Shown here one piece after another: positions 1 to 7,634 of a stretch of DNA of 8,397 nucleotides. The notes beneath the pieces were generated by a model. That model did no database searches. It was not told the DNA's origin and worked only from the letters and a program-made list of their open reading frames with translations. Origin of the DNA: Epulopiscium sp. Nele67-Bin004 (GTDB taxonomy: Bacteria > Bacillota_A > Clostridia > Lachnospirales > Cellulosilyticaceae); NCBI GenBank assembly GCA_002007315.1, contig LNZQ01000215.1, positions 1 to 8,397 of the forward strand, given 5' to 3'. Numbering within the stretch: the first letter of the stretch is position 1; each line of letters begins with the position of its first letter. The translations under genes and the position numbers were made by a program.

Positions 1-851
1 AAATGTTTCTATAACACCGCTGATATGAAACTCTAACAAAATGCTTGTGTCTTTGTGCTCAAAGCAAGTCTGAACAGGGTGTAATTGCTGCATTGTCCTC
101 TAATCTGAACAAAGACACAGCCTTTAAAGGACAAGTCCACTGATTAGCAGGTGAGACAAACAAGATCTTAACAGTCGATCACACCTTTTTCCTCTGTGAT
201 CCCTTTTCAGTAATAAAGAGGAAACGCTAACACTGAGTTCTGAAGGCCACATCCCTGCTGCTTATGTTCCTTACATGGCCCAGGTAGATTCAATGAAGAA
301 TATAGGTCATGGAGTTCACTCTGCTTCTCCCCAGCTCAGAATCCTCCCGCGCACAACTCTCTGATCCGATGAGTCAAGAACACAAGGGAGGGAGGTGAGC
401 TTTAGGTCTCTGACAGGTAACAAACAGATCAATACTGCCGGTCTCAGAGGCCCCGTGGAGCTGAAGTAAAGCAAATCTATTTTCAGTCTCCATCCTGCTA
501 GCGCAGACCAGTGATTCTGTGGCATGAAGAGTGAGTGAGTTCACATGTGTCCAGGGATATGGTAGAGAATAAAATAATTGGAAATATTTTAGGAAGTCCA
601 AAGACATGCACAAGAGGCCTGAAGTATCTCAATCAATACGAGTGAGTCTTCAAGACCTAATTAGAAAACTCCCTGGATTTTTGATATGATTCTGCTGTCT
701 CTGGTCAAGCCGTAATAATCTCATTTTTCACATTTCTAGTTAGCCACCTGGTAACGTAAGCTTCCTGCACAAAGACCGGTAAGAGAGACAGGCAGAAATG
801 GAAAAATGGAAACAGGATAAGACAAAGAGGTTGCTGAATCACATTAAAAGA
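1..851. other. Vertebrate-like, non-bacterial DNA (probable host sequence)
   Basis: I see no bacterial gene here. Open frames are short, lack ribosome binding sites and do not resemble known proteins. Composition breaks sharply with the rest: about 43% G+C (364 of 840 by hand count) against roughly one third beyond. Only 13 CpG are present where about 39 would be expected, while TpG and CpA are plentiful. This CpG depletion is typical of methylated vertebrate genomes and not of clostridia. I recognise no repeat family (no SINE, LINE or simple repeat), so the source species cannot be named. Small inverted repeats occur (46-56 with 109-119; 177-183 with 195-201) but look incidental. The segment is best read as host DNA joined to a gut-type bacterial sequence. 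Confidence 0.8.
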
Positions 852-1740
852 AGCTGCAGCTCCCCTCTGGGTCATTTCTATGTCCCCACTTCATATCGAA
901 ATCCACTAGATTAGTAAATATTATACCTTTATCCATTTCTTTTGTTAACTTAATAGTTATATCCATACCTTCTTTGTTACTTTTTGTGTGGAATGATTTT
1001 GTTACTCCGCTACCTGCAAATATATCTTCTATTTTTCCAACTCCAACAACTTCAATCCCTGCTTTTTTTGCATAGTCTAGCAAATTTGTTTCTGGTGGGA
1101 TAACGGCATAGTCATGTCTGTTTGACGTGCGTGTAAAATTTGTTGGCTCTCCTACAAACGGTCTTGCGATAACTCTTGCCACTTCATGCTCACCAACCAG
1201 CAATTCCCTAGCAATTTTGCATATTTTATATAGCTCATCAATAGGTACCACTTCTTCATGTGCCGCAATTTGAAACACACTATCTGCTGATGTATACACG
1301 ATTACATCACCAGTTTTCATATGTTCCTCACCCAAATCATCTAAAATTTTTGTTCCTGATGAAGATATATTTCCCAACACTCCTCTATTTATTGCTTTTT
1401 TGAATGGCTCTAAAATCTCATCGGGAAACCCATTTGGATACGTTGGCAACGCTACTTTTGTATGAAGTCCAACCATTTCCCAATGCCCTGTTGTTGTATC
1501 TTTCCCTTTTGACAGTTCAGCAAGTTTTGCATAACTACCAATCGGATTTTCTTCTTTATCGTCTATTTCAATTCCATCAATATTGTACAACCCAAGCTTT
1601 TTCATGTTAGGTAAGTTAAGACCTTTGTTGTAATTGTATACATTAACTAACGTGTTTACATCTTTATCTCCATACTCCTGCGAATCTGGCATTTCTCCCA
1701 CTCCAACACTGTCTAATACTATCCAAATAACTTTTTTCAT
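844..1740 (-). CDS. deoB: Phosphopentomutase, 3' end lost at the chimeric join
   Basis: DeoB interconverts ribose-1-phosphate or deoxyribose-1-phosphate with the 5-phosphates, feeding nucleoside sugars into the pentose phosphate pathway or aldolase DeoC; it is cytoplasmic. The start MKKVIWIVLDSVGVGEMPDS is the family N-terminus with metal ligand D10. DTTTGHWEM at 81-89 carries the catalytic threonine (T82). SADSVFQIAAHE (151-162) and VARVIARPFVGEP (187-199) are typical. NLVDFDMKWGHRND at 277-290 supplies D282 and H287. The family is about 390 residues; here similarity stops near residue 293 (about position 862), then five foreign codons lead to a stop at 844. The late metal ligands (Asp-His pair and a final His) are therefore missing. 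An in-frame GTG at 1749 overlaps the ribosome binding site, so ATG at 1740 is the start. It is separated from codY by a terminator. Confidence 0.93.
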   Translation of the reverse strand: MKKVIWIVLDSVGVGEMPDSQEYGDKDVNTLVNVYNYNKGLNLPNMKKLGLYNIDGIEIDDKEENPIGSYAKLAELSKGKDTTTGHWEMVGLHTKVALPTYPNGFPDEILEPFKKAINRGVLGNISSSGTKILDDLGEEHMKTGDVIVYTSADSVFQIAAHEEVVPIDELYKICKIARELLVGEHEVARVIARPFVGEPTNFTRTSNRHDYAVIPPETNLLDYAKKAGIEVVGVGKIEDIFAGSGVTKSFHTKSNKEGMDITIKLTKEMDKGIIFTNLVDFDMKWGHRNDPEGSCSFF

Positions 1741-1746
1741 TTTTTT

Positions 1747-1752
1747 CACCTC
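1747..1752 (-). promoter_or_regulatory. deoB ribosome binding site (decides the start)
   Basis: On the minus strand GAGGTG lies six bases before ATG at 1740. The alternative GTG start at 1749 is part of this same GAGGTG, so it cannot be used with it. This fixes the shorter start. Confidence 0.8.
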
Positions 1753-1766
1753 ACTATTTTAAATAT

Positions 1767-1772
1767 ATTATA
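1767..1772 (-). promoter_or_regulatory. Putative -10 box of deoB promoter
   Basis: A perfect TATAAT on the minus strand stands 26 bp before the deoB ATG and downstream of the codY terminator, as expected for an independent promoter. No good -35 hexamer sits 16 to 18 bp upstream (TATCTT at the right distance is weak), so the call rests on the -10 and on position. Confidence 0.5.
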
Positions 1773-1800
1773 TAGTTTTACCACATATAAAGATACTGAC

Positions 1801-1833
1801 ACACAAAAAGAACTGCTAAATTTTAGCAGTTCT
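1801..1833 (-). terminator. Rho-independent terminator after codY
   Basis: A perfect 10-bp inverted repeat, AGAACTGCTA with TAGCAGTTCT (1809-1818 and 1824-1833) around a 5-base loop, is followed on the minus strand by TTTTT and then GTGT. It begins 6 bases after the codY stop, so codY transcription ends here and deoB is a separate unit. The plus-strand side has a looser T-rich run and is less convincing. Confidence 0.85.
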
Positions 1834-1839
1834 GAACAT

Positions 1840-2598
1840 TTATTTTTTTATTGCATTAAGCTCATCAAGTAGTGCTGGATTTAATACTTTTATAAACGTC
1901 CCTTTCATTCCAAGCGAACGTGACTCAATTACGCCTGCACTTTCAAACTTACGTAAAGCATTAACTATAACTGAACGAGTAATTCCAACTTTATCAGCTA
2001 TTTTGCTCGCAATTAAAAGACCTTCTGTTCCATCAAGTTTTTCAAAAATATGGAATATAGCTTCAAGCTCTGAATAAGAAAGAGTGGCAATTGCCGACTT
2101 TACAACAGCCAATTTTCTATTTTCTTCTTCTACTTCTTCTTTGAGGGAAGTTAGCATCTCAACTGCAACGATTGTAGCTCCATATTCCGCTAGTATAAAA
2201 TCATCTGTTTTATATTCGCCTTGGCTCTTTTCTTTGTAAATAATAAAAGTTCCAAGTCTTTGCCCACCTGCTACAATTGGGATAATAGTACTAATGTAAC
2301 TTGCACTATTAGCAGAATCCGAAAATATCGTTTCCATAGATAGATTTTCTCTTATGTCCATAATAGAAATTAGTTGATCATTTATGGCGTAGCCTAAGTA
2401 TTGCTCACTATTTACAAAATCATTTACAAATAAGTTATTTATACCTAAAACTTTCCCCTTACTACTTATTACTACTGTGTTTGAATGTAAAACGTCACTA
2501 ATTACTTCACAAATATCAGAAAATACTAGTCTATCTGAGCCAATACGTTGTAATAGTCTATTGACTTTTCTCATCTTCTGTAATAATTCTACCGACAT
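1840..2598 (-). CDS. codY: GTP-sensing global transcriptional regulator CodY
   Basis: CodY represses or activates nutrient, amino acid, competence and sporulation genes according to GTP and, in many species, branched-chain amino acids. Residues 1-150 form the GAF-type sensor domain, ending in the conserved ILAEYGATIVAVEML stretch (135-149). A helical linker leads to SYSELEAIFHIFEKLDG (174-190) and the DNA-binding winged helix at about 194-240, with ASKIADKVGITRSVIVNALR and ESAGVIESRSLGMKGTFIKV nearly identical to Bacillus CodY. At 252 residues it is complete (about 259 in Bacillus). The start has AAGGAGG (2608-2614) nine bases upstream. The middle of the sensor domain (about 50-100) lacks the motifs lining the branched-chain amino acid pocket in Bacillus CodY, so ligand preference is uncertain. 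It lies downstream of topA with 151 bp between and has its own promoter and terminator. Confidence 0.97.
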   Translation of the reverse strand: MSVELLQKMRKVNRLLQRIGSDRLVFSDICEVISDVLHSNTVVISSKGKVLGINNLFVNDFVNSEQYLGYAINDQLISIMDIRENLSMETIFSDSANSASYISTIIPIVAGGQRLGTFIIYKEKSQGEYKTDDFILAEYGATIVAVEMLTSLKEEVEEENRKLAVVKSAIATLSYSELEAIFHIFEKLDGTEGLLIASKIADKVGITRSVIVNALRKFESAGVIESRSLGMKGTFIKVLNPALLDELNAIKK

Positions 2599-2681
2599 AC
2601 AAATGTGCCTCCTTAAATATTTTAAAAAATTATAAATTTATAGTATATTATTTATGCTTCCAATTTATAGATACATTAGTC

Positions 2682-2710
2682 ATAATATCACAAACAAAAA
2701 GACAATTCAA
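2682..2710 (-). promoter_or_regulatory. Sigma-A-like promoter for codY
   Basis: On the minus strand TTGAAT (2705-2710) and TATTAT (2682-2687) are separated by exactly 17 bp, a good housekeeping match. Transcription would start near 2675, giving a leader of about 75 bases before the codY ATG. I saw no clear terminator after topA, so read-through from dprA-topA into codY remains possible. Confidence 0.6.
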
Positions 2711-2749
2711 CACTTTTTTCTTATTTTTCTTATTATAGTGCCATTTTTA

Positions 2750-4816
2750 TTATTCTTTCTTAGTATTTTCTTTCCCATAATTACAAGTATTACTTCTACA
2801 GACAATTTTCTTGTTTTTAACCGAACCTTTTTCTACAAGTATATCGTCACAATTTGGACATTTATCACCTGTTGGCTTTTGCCATGACATAAATTCGCAC
2901 TCTTCGCTAGTATTGTCACACCCATAATAAATACGACCTTTTTTAGTCTTTTTAAGAATAATCTCACCACCACATATAGGACATTTAGTTCCTATCGCCT
3001 CATACCATGGCTTTGTAAAATAACAATCTGGGAAAGTTGGACAGCCCAAAAACTTCCCGTATCTACCATATTTAACTACAAGATTTGTACCACATGTATC
3101 ACATGGAATATCAGTCGTTTCTGTTAGATCAATATTTTCTATTTCAGACTCTGCTCTTATAACTGTCGTATTAAAATGTGGATAAAATGCTTTAATAATC
3201 TCTTTCCATTCAATATTCCCTGATGCAATTTCATCTAAAGCTTTTTCTAAATGTGCAGTAAACTCTACCCCTACAATTTCTTCAAAATAATCCAACATAA
3301 TGTTATTTACAATTTCACCTAAATCTGTTGGGTATAACACTTTATTTTCTTTTGTAACATATCCTCTAGCTAACAATGTTGTAATAGTAGGTGCATATGT
3401 ACTAGGCCTTCCTACTCCATTTTCTTCAAGTGCTTTAACTATAGATGCCTCTGAAAATCTACCGGGTGGTTGTGTAAAATGTTGATTTGGCGTAAGTTGA
3501 ATTAGTTCAAGTTCTTGACCTTCTGATACATTAATTACTTTTTCTTGTTTTGTGCTATCTTCTAAGCTATAAACCTTCAAAAATCCTTCAAACTTACGTC
3601 TTGAATAACTTGCTTTAAATGTGTATTTCCCATTTTTAATTTTTATTGAATGTGTTTCAAATAACGCTTGTGCCATTTGGCTTGCAACAAATCTATTCCA
3701 AATTAAAGTATATAATCTATATTGATCACGTGACAAATATTCTTTAAGTTCTTGTGGAGTTTTATCAATATACGTTGGTCTAATAGCTTCATGGGCATCT
3801 TGTATATTTGAAGTCTTTGCTTTAGTTTTGACTTTTTCTTGTAGATACTCTGCTCCAAACGTTTCTTTTATATAATCTTCTGCCATTTGCTTTGCACTTT
3901 CGGCAATACGAACTGAGTCTGTACGAATATAAGTTACTATACCAAATTCTGTTTTTCCAACTTTAATACCTTCGTATAATTGTTGGGCTATATTCATCGT
4001 TTTTTGTGTTGAAAACCCTAAATGTTTTGATGCCTCTTGCTGCATAGTACTCGTTGTAAATGGCAATACAGTATTTTTCACTCTATCACTTGCTTTACAT
4101 TCTGTCACAACAAACTTATCTTTTAGACACTCATCTATAATAACTTGTGCCTCATCAGCATTACGAATTTCAAACTTTTGCCCATCTATTTTGTCAAGCT
4201 TTGCTTCAAACCCTTTAGTTTTGCCCATTTTGAATAAACTTTCAACAGACCAATATTCTTTCTCAATAAATTCAGTAATTTCTTTTTCTCTATCACAAAT
4301 AAGTCTAAGTGTTACAGATTGAACTCTCCCTGCACTAAGACCTTTTCTAAGCTTTTTCCATAAAATCGGACTAATTTTGTATCCAACAAGTCTATCCAAA
4401 ACACGTCTAGCTTGTTGTGCATCAACTAAATCTGTATTTATATCTCTAGGCGACTTTAACGCTTCTTTTACTGCCATTTCTGTTATTTCATTAAAGGTTA
4501 TTCGTCTAACTATTTTTCCTTCAAGTTTTAGAGAGTGATATAAATGCCAAGAAATCGCTTCTCCTTCACGGTCAGGGTCAGTTGCCAAATATATACACTT
4601 AGCATTTTTCGCTTCACGTCTAAGCTTTTGGAGCAAATCCCCCTTACCCCTTATCGTTATATATTTAGGCTCATAATCATTTTCTACATCTACTCCGAGC
4701 TGGCTTTTTGGTAAATCTCTCACATGCCCCACAGATGCTTCAACCTTATAACTTTTGCCTAAAAATTTACTAATTGTATTTACCTTTGCTGCTGATTCTA
4801 CAATTACTAAATTCAT
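2750..4816 (-). CDS. topA: DNA topoisomerase I (type IA)
   Basis: This enzyme relaxes negatively supercoiled DNA through a transient 5'-phosphotyrosine bond. The N-terminal Toprim domain (about 1-115) holds E7 and the metal-binding LATDPDREGEA (77-87, with D80, D82 and E84). The catalytic tyrosine is Y296 in GIVTYIRTDSVR (292-303). The core also has SAGRVQSVTLRL (161-172), QDAHEAIRPT (339-348) and GVGRPSTYAPTI (467-478). The C-terminus carries three four-cysteine zinc ribbons: C572/C575/C592/C598, C612/C615/C633/C640 and C653/C656/C673/C678. At 688 residues it is full length (about 690 in Bacillus). AGGAGG (4823-4828) sits six bases before ATG, inside the 13-bp gap after dprA, so the two are very likely cotranscribed. 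One oddity: the near-invariant ESPAK motif reads ESAAK (7-11). The Bacillus genes between topA and codY (trmFO, xerC, clpQ, clpY) are absent here. Confidence 0.98.
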   Translation of the reverse strand: MNLVIVESAAKVNTISKFLGKSYKVEASVGHVRDLPKSQLGVDVENDYEPKYITIRGKGDLLQKLRREAKNAKCIYLATDPDREGEAISWHLYHSLKLEGKIVRRITFNEITEMAVKEALKSPRDINTDLVDAQQARRVLDRLVGYKISPILWKKLRKGLSAGRVQSVTLRLICDREKEITEFIEKEYWSVESLFKMGKTKGFEAKLDKIDGQKFEIRNADEAQVIIDECLKDKFVVTECKASDRVKNTVLPFTTSTMQQEASKHLGFSTQKTMNIAQQLYEGIKVGKTEFGIVTYIRTDSVRIAESAKQMAEDYIKETFGAEYLQEKVKTKAKTSNIQDAHEAIRPTYIDKTPQELKEYLSRDQYRLYTLIWNRFVASQMAQALFETHSIKIKNGKYTFKASYSRRKFEGFLKVYSLEDSTKQEKVINVSEGQELELIQLTPNQHFTQPPGRFSEASIVKALEENGVGRPSTYAPTITTLLARGYVTKENKVLYPTDLGEIVNNIMLDYFEEIVGVEFTAHLEKALDEIASGNIEWKEIIKAFYPHFNTTVIRAESEIENIDLTETTDIPCDTCGTNLVVKYGRYGKFLGCPTFPDCYFTKPWYEAIGTKCPICGGEIILKKTKKGRIYYGCDNTSEECEFMSWQKPTGDKCPNCDDILVEKGSVKNKKIVCRSNTCNYGKENTKKE

Positions 4817-4829
4817 AAAAAACCTCCTA

Positions 4830-5924
4830 TTATTTTAATCTCATATATCTATTCCCAGGAATTCGTTGTACAAATTTTTTTAGTTCTAATCTAACTAAAA
4901 CCATATCTAACGTACCTGTTTCTATATTAGCTTTTTGTTGTACTTGTTCTCGTGGTATCGGTTCACGACTCACACAATCATAAACCAAACTTTCCATTTT
5001 ATCAAGAGAATTTTTATTTTTTTTATCGTAATCGTTATTTTTTACGTCCAATTGTAACTTAATATAGTCAGGTAATTCCTCTATTATATCTGTTTTATTT
5101 ACAACAAGTTTCGCTCCATTTTTAATTAAATCGTTAGTGCCTTTACTAAGTTTGCTATCAATATTTCCAGGTACTGAAAAAATTAAACGGTTTTGTTCTA
5201 GTGCTCTATCTGCAGTTATAAGCGAACCACTTCTTGTTGCAGCTTCCACAACAATTACCCCTAAAGTCATTCCACTAATTATCCTATTTCTACGTGGAAA
5301 ATGATATGCCCTAATTTCTGTTTTTGGAGCATATTCGGAAATTATATATCCTTCATTTGCAATACGTGCATACAAATCTCTATTGCTTGTTGGATAACAA
5401 ATATCAACTCCTGTCCCAAGCACTGCAATTGTCGACTTATCTCCTAACAAAGCACCTTTATGTGCCCCGCTGTCTATTCCTTCAGCAAGTCCACTTACAA
5501 TTGTAACCCCATCTTCTGAAAGCTTCTGTGCTAAATCTTTTGCTATATTGTAACCATACGCTGAACAGTGTCTAGCACCGACCATAGATAAGTGTATACC
5601 TCTTAAATGTTTTTTATCCCCTCTGCCATACAACACGATAGGGGCATCATCAATATTTTTAAGCAATTCTGGATAGTATTTTGAATCAATATCTATTATA
5701 TCGATTTTTTCTTTTTTTGTAATTTCTAATATTTTTTCCGCATCTTCAAGTTTAGATTTATAATTTATAAGCGTTGCAACTTGTCTATCATTTAGATTTA
5801 ATTCACGACAATCACTCTGAGATAGCTCAAACACTTGCTTTGCTCCACCTGCCCTGTTGTATAACTTTAACTTTATTCTGTCACTCATGTTCAAATTATT
5901 TAACCAAATACTGTAAATTTCCAT
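4830..5924 (-). CDS. dprA: DNA processing protein DprA (Smf)
   Basis: DprA binds incoming single-stranded DNA and loads RecA during natural transformation; it occurs in nearly all bacteria, including those not known to be competent. At 364 residues it is complete. The N-terminal helical (SAM/HhH-like) domain spans about 1-65. The Rossmann-type domain (about 80-290) shows GARHCSAYG (116-124), SGLAEGID (144-151), LGTGVDICYP (169-178), FPRRNRIISG (209-218), EAATRSGSLITA (227-238), VPGNI (251-255) and GTNDLIKNGA (262-271). A lysine- and asparagine-rich linker near 295-306 leads to a C-terminal winged helix (about 308-362). The start is supported by GAGGG (5931-5935) six bases upstream of ATG. It is first of the probable dprA-topA transcript and is divergent from yifB. 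I could not assign a convincing promoter. Confidence 0.96.
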   Translation of the reverse strand: MEIYSIWLNNLNMSDRIKLKLYNRAGGAKQVFELSQSDCRELNLNDRQVATLINYKSKLEDAEKILEITKKEKIDIIDIDSKYYPELLKNIDDAPIVLYGRGDKKHLRGIHLSMVGARHCSAYGYNIAKDLAQKLSEDGVTIVSGLAEGIDSGAHKGALLGDKSTIAVLGTGVDICYPTSNRDLYARIANEGYIISEYAPKTEIRAYHFPRRNRIISGMTLGVIVVEAATRSGSLITADRALEQNRLIFSVPGNIDSKLSKGTNDLIKNGAKLVVNKTDIIEELPDYIKLQLDVKNNDYDKKNKNSLDKMESLVYDCVSREPIPREQVQQKANIETGTLDMVLVRLELKKFVQRIPGNRYMRLK

Positions 5925-5984
5925 ATATGTCCCTCATTATACTATTTTTTTTTAATTTTGCATAGATTATTGTAAAATATTTTT

Positions 5985-6021
5985 CCGTTTATTTGTTATA
6001 TAGATAATAACCGTTTATTTG
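5985..6021. repeat. Direct 11-bp repeat pair in the dprA/yifB spacer
   Basis: CCGTTTATTTG occurs at 5985-5995 and again at 6011-6021, identical and 26 bp apart start to start, about two and a half helical turns. Between the copies GTTAT (5995-5999) and ATAAC (6007-6011) form a small dyad. The second copy overlaps the candidate -35 of yifB. The layout suggests a regulator site for the divergent pair; which protein would bind is unknown. Confidence 0.5.
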
Positions 6022-6048
6022 AGATTTTAAACTTAAAAAAAATATTTT
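6019..6048 (+). promoter_or_regulatory. Candidate yifB promoter
   Basis: TTGAGA (6019-6024) and TATTTT (6043-6048) are 18 bp apart on the plus strand, with a leader of about 60 bases to the yifB ATG. The -35 matches five of six consensus bases and the -10 four of six. The region is extremely AT-rich, so chance matches are common. Confidence 0.35.
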
Positions 6049-6116
6049 TACTTTAACTGAATAAATTTTATTTTTTTGGAAATAATTTGAATAAATATCC
6101 TTGAAAGGAACTATAT

Positions 6117-7634
6117 ATGTTTTGTAAATTAGTTAGCTATGCTCTAAACGGTCTAAACCCTATAGAAATACAGGTAGAAGTTGACTTAAACACAGGTATT
6201 CCTGCTTTTGATATTGTTGGTCTGCCAGACTCCTCCGTTAAAGAATCTAAAGACCGCATACGAAGTGCAATCAATAACAGCGGATTTGTGTTTCCTGTAA
6301 GTCGAATAACTATTAATCTTGCTCCTGCTAGTATAAGGAAAGAAGGGTCATTATACGATTTACCTATGGCAATTGCCATATTGCAATGTGCCGGAATTGT
6401 CAACAATCCCAAAACAAATTATTTGTTTTTTGGTGAACTTGCACTAGACGGAATATTACGTTCATCACGTCAATTATTCCCAATAATTTGTGCACTAACA
6501 GCATCACCAGAACTACAATCATTTTATTTTATTGTACCTAAAACTAGTAAACATCAGCTTAGTTGCCTAAATACCGACAAAATTTTGTATGCAGACACTA
6601 TAAAAGATGTGATCAACTTTTTAAACGGTCGTGACAGTACTTTAGAGCAAAACCAAACGACAAACTTTATACAACATGATGACATAATATACAACGACTA
6701 TAACGATATATACGGACAAGAATACGCAAAAAGTGCTTTAATCATCGCAGCCTGTGGTTATCACAACTTGTTGCTTATTGGTCCACCAGGGTCTGGAAAA
6801 ACAATGTTATCCAAAAGCTTTCCTTCGCTTTTTCCCGACTTATCTTTTGAACAGATTATAAAACTCACACAGATTTATAGTTTAGCAGATTTATTGCCTA
6901 CAAATGGACTTGTAACTAGTAGACCATTTAGAACTCCTCACCACACAATTACGCCACAGGCATTATGTGGAGGTGGCTCAAACCCCAGACCTGGAGAAAT
7001 CAGCCTTTCTCACCTAGGTATATTATTTTTAGATGAACTATTAGAGTTTAGTAAAAAAACGCTTGAAATCTTACGTCAGCCACTAGAATCAAAAGAAATA
7101 ACTATTTCACGAGCACAACATAATGTTACTTACCCAGCCGACTTCTTATTAATTGCCTCAACTAATCCTTGCCCTTGTGGATATTATCCAGATTTGCAAA
7201 AATGTAGCTGTAGTCTTCCTGTAGTAAAAAAATATCTTAACAAATTGTCAGGACCACTATTAGACAGAATTGACTTGCACATAGAAACTCAACCCATAGA
7301 CTTCTCAAACATAAACAAAACAAAAGCTATGTCAACCTCCCAAATGAAAGAAAAAGTATATATTGGTCTTGAACGACAAAAACATCGATTTGGCACAAGT
7401 AACAATGCTAATATGACCGTTGACCAAATAAATAAATATTGCACCTTATCTGAAACGGCTGACACGCTTTTAAAAAGCTGGCTTGGTGCATCTCGAAGCA
7501 GTGCTAGAAGTTACCACAAAATACTCAAAATAGCCCGAACAATCGCCGATATAGACGACTGCGAGCTAATAGGGGACACGCATATTGCCCAAGCTATACA
7601 ATATCGTTCTCTTGACCACGCTTTTTTTGAATAA
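6117..7634 (+). CDS. yifB: YifB/ComM-family AAA+ ATPase (Mg-chelatase-like)
   Basis: Members of this family include ComM, a hexameric branch-migration helicase that extends heteroduplex in natural transformation; many genomes label it magnesium chelatase, which is misleading. Residues 1-165 form the N-terminal ChlI/Lon-fold domain, beginning MFCKLVSYALNGL and including FDIVGLPDSSVKESKDRIR (31-49). The AAA+ core has Walker A GPPGSGKT (222-229), Walker B ILFLDE (302-307), the family hallmark STNPCPCGYYPD (348-359) with paired cysteines C352/C354 and C363/C365, and LLDRIDLHIE (381-390) with R384. The C-terminal lid domain covers about 430-505, including SARSYHKILKIARTIADI. At 505 residues it is full length. 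AAAGGAA (6104-6110) precedes ATG by about six bases. It points away from dprA and converges on ylmC, its stop codon lying at the foot of the ylmC terminator. Confidence 0.95.
   Translation: MFCKLVSYALNGLNPIEIQVEVDLNTGIPAFDIVGLPDSSVKESKDRIRSAINNSGFVFPVSRITINLAPASIRKEGSLYDLPMAIAILQCAGIVNNPKTNYLFFGELALDGILRSSRQLFPIICALTASPELQSFYFIVPKTSKHQLSCLNTDKILYADTIKDVINFLNGRDSTLEQNQTTNFIQHDDIIYNDYNDIYGQEYAKSALIIAACGYHNLLLIGPPGSGKTMLSKSFPSLFPDLSFEQIIKLTQIYSLADLLPTNGLVTSRPFRTPHHTITPQALCGGGSNPRPGEISLSHLGILFLDELLEFSKKTLEILRQPLESKEITISRAQHNVTYPADFLLIASTNPCPCGYYPDLQKCSCSLPVVKKYLNKLSGPLLDRIDLHIETQPIDFSNINKTKAMSTSQMKEKVYIGLERQKHRFGTSNNANMTVDQINKYCTLSETADTLLKSWLGASRSSARSYHKILKIARTIADIDDCELIGDTHIAQAIQYRSLDHAFFE

Noticed and set aside
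46..119. 11-bp inverted repeat TGTGTCTTTGT/ACAAAGACACA
   Set aside because: It has a 52-base spacer within probable vertebrate DNA, with no link to a bacterial element and no target duplication.
316..613. Two minus-strand open frames of 69 and 79 codons
   Set aside because: They lie in the CpG-poor vertebrate-like segment, overlap each other in different frames, lack ribosome binding sites and resemble no known protein.
1404..1610. Plus-strand frame opposite deoB, and similar frames at 3300-3485, 5324-5506, 5774-5965, 6137-6412 and 7885-8178
   Set aside because: Each is a shadow of a well-supported gene on the other strand, without a ribosome binding site or recognisable protein.
1741..1749. 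GTG start for deoB at 1749
   Set aside because: The GTG is part of the GAGGTG ribosome binding site; ATG at 1740 has correct spacing and gives the family N-terminus.
2619..2633. CodY-box-like AATTTTTTAAAATAT in the codY leader
   Set aside because: It has four mismatches to AATTTTCWGAAAATT in DNA that is nearly all A and T, so it is not distinguishable from chance.
2654..2887. Plus-strand hydrophobic frame of 77 codons with apparent membrane segments
   Set aside because: It lies across the codY promoter and the 3' end of topA. Its hydrophobicity comes from reading A-rich lysine codons backwards as T-rich codons, and no ribosome binding site precedes it.
5936..5941. TATAAT before dprA as a -10 box
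   Set aside because: It directly abuts the GAGGG ribosome binding site, so a transcript starting seven bases later would lose that site. The -35 region is also poor.
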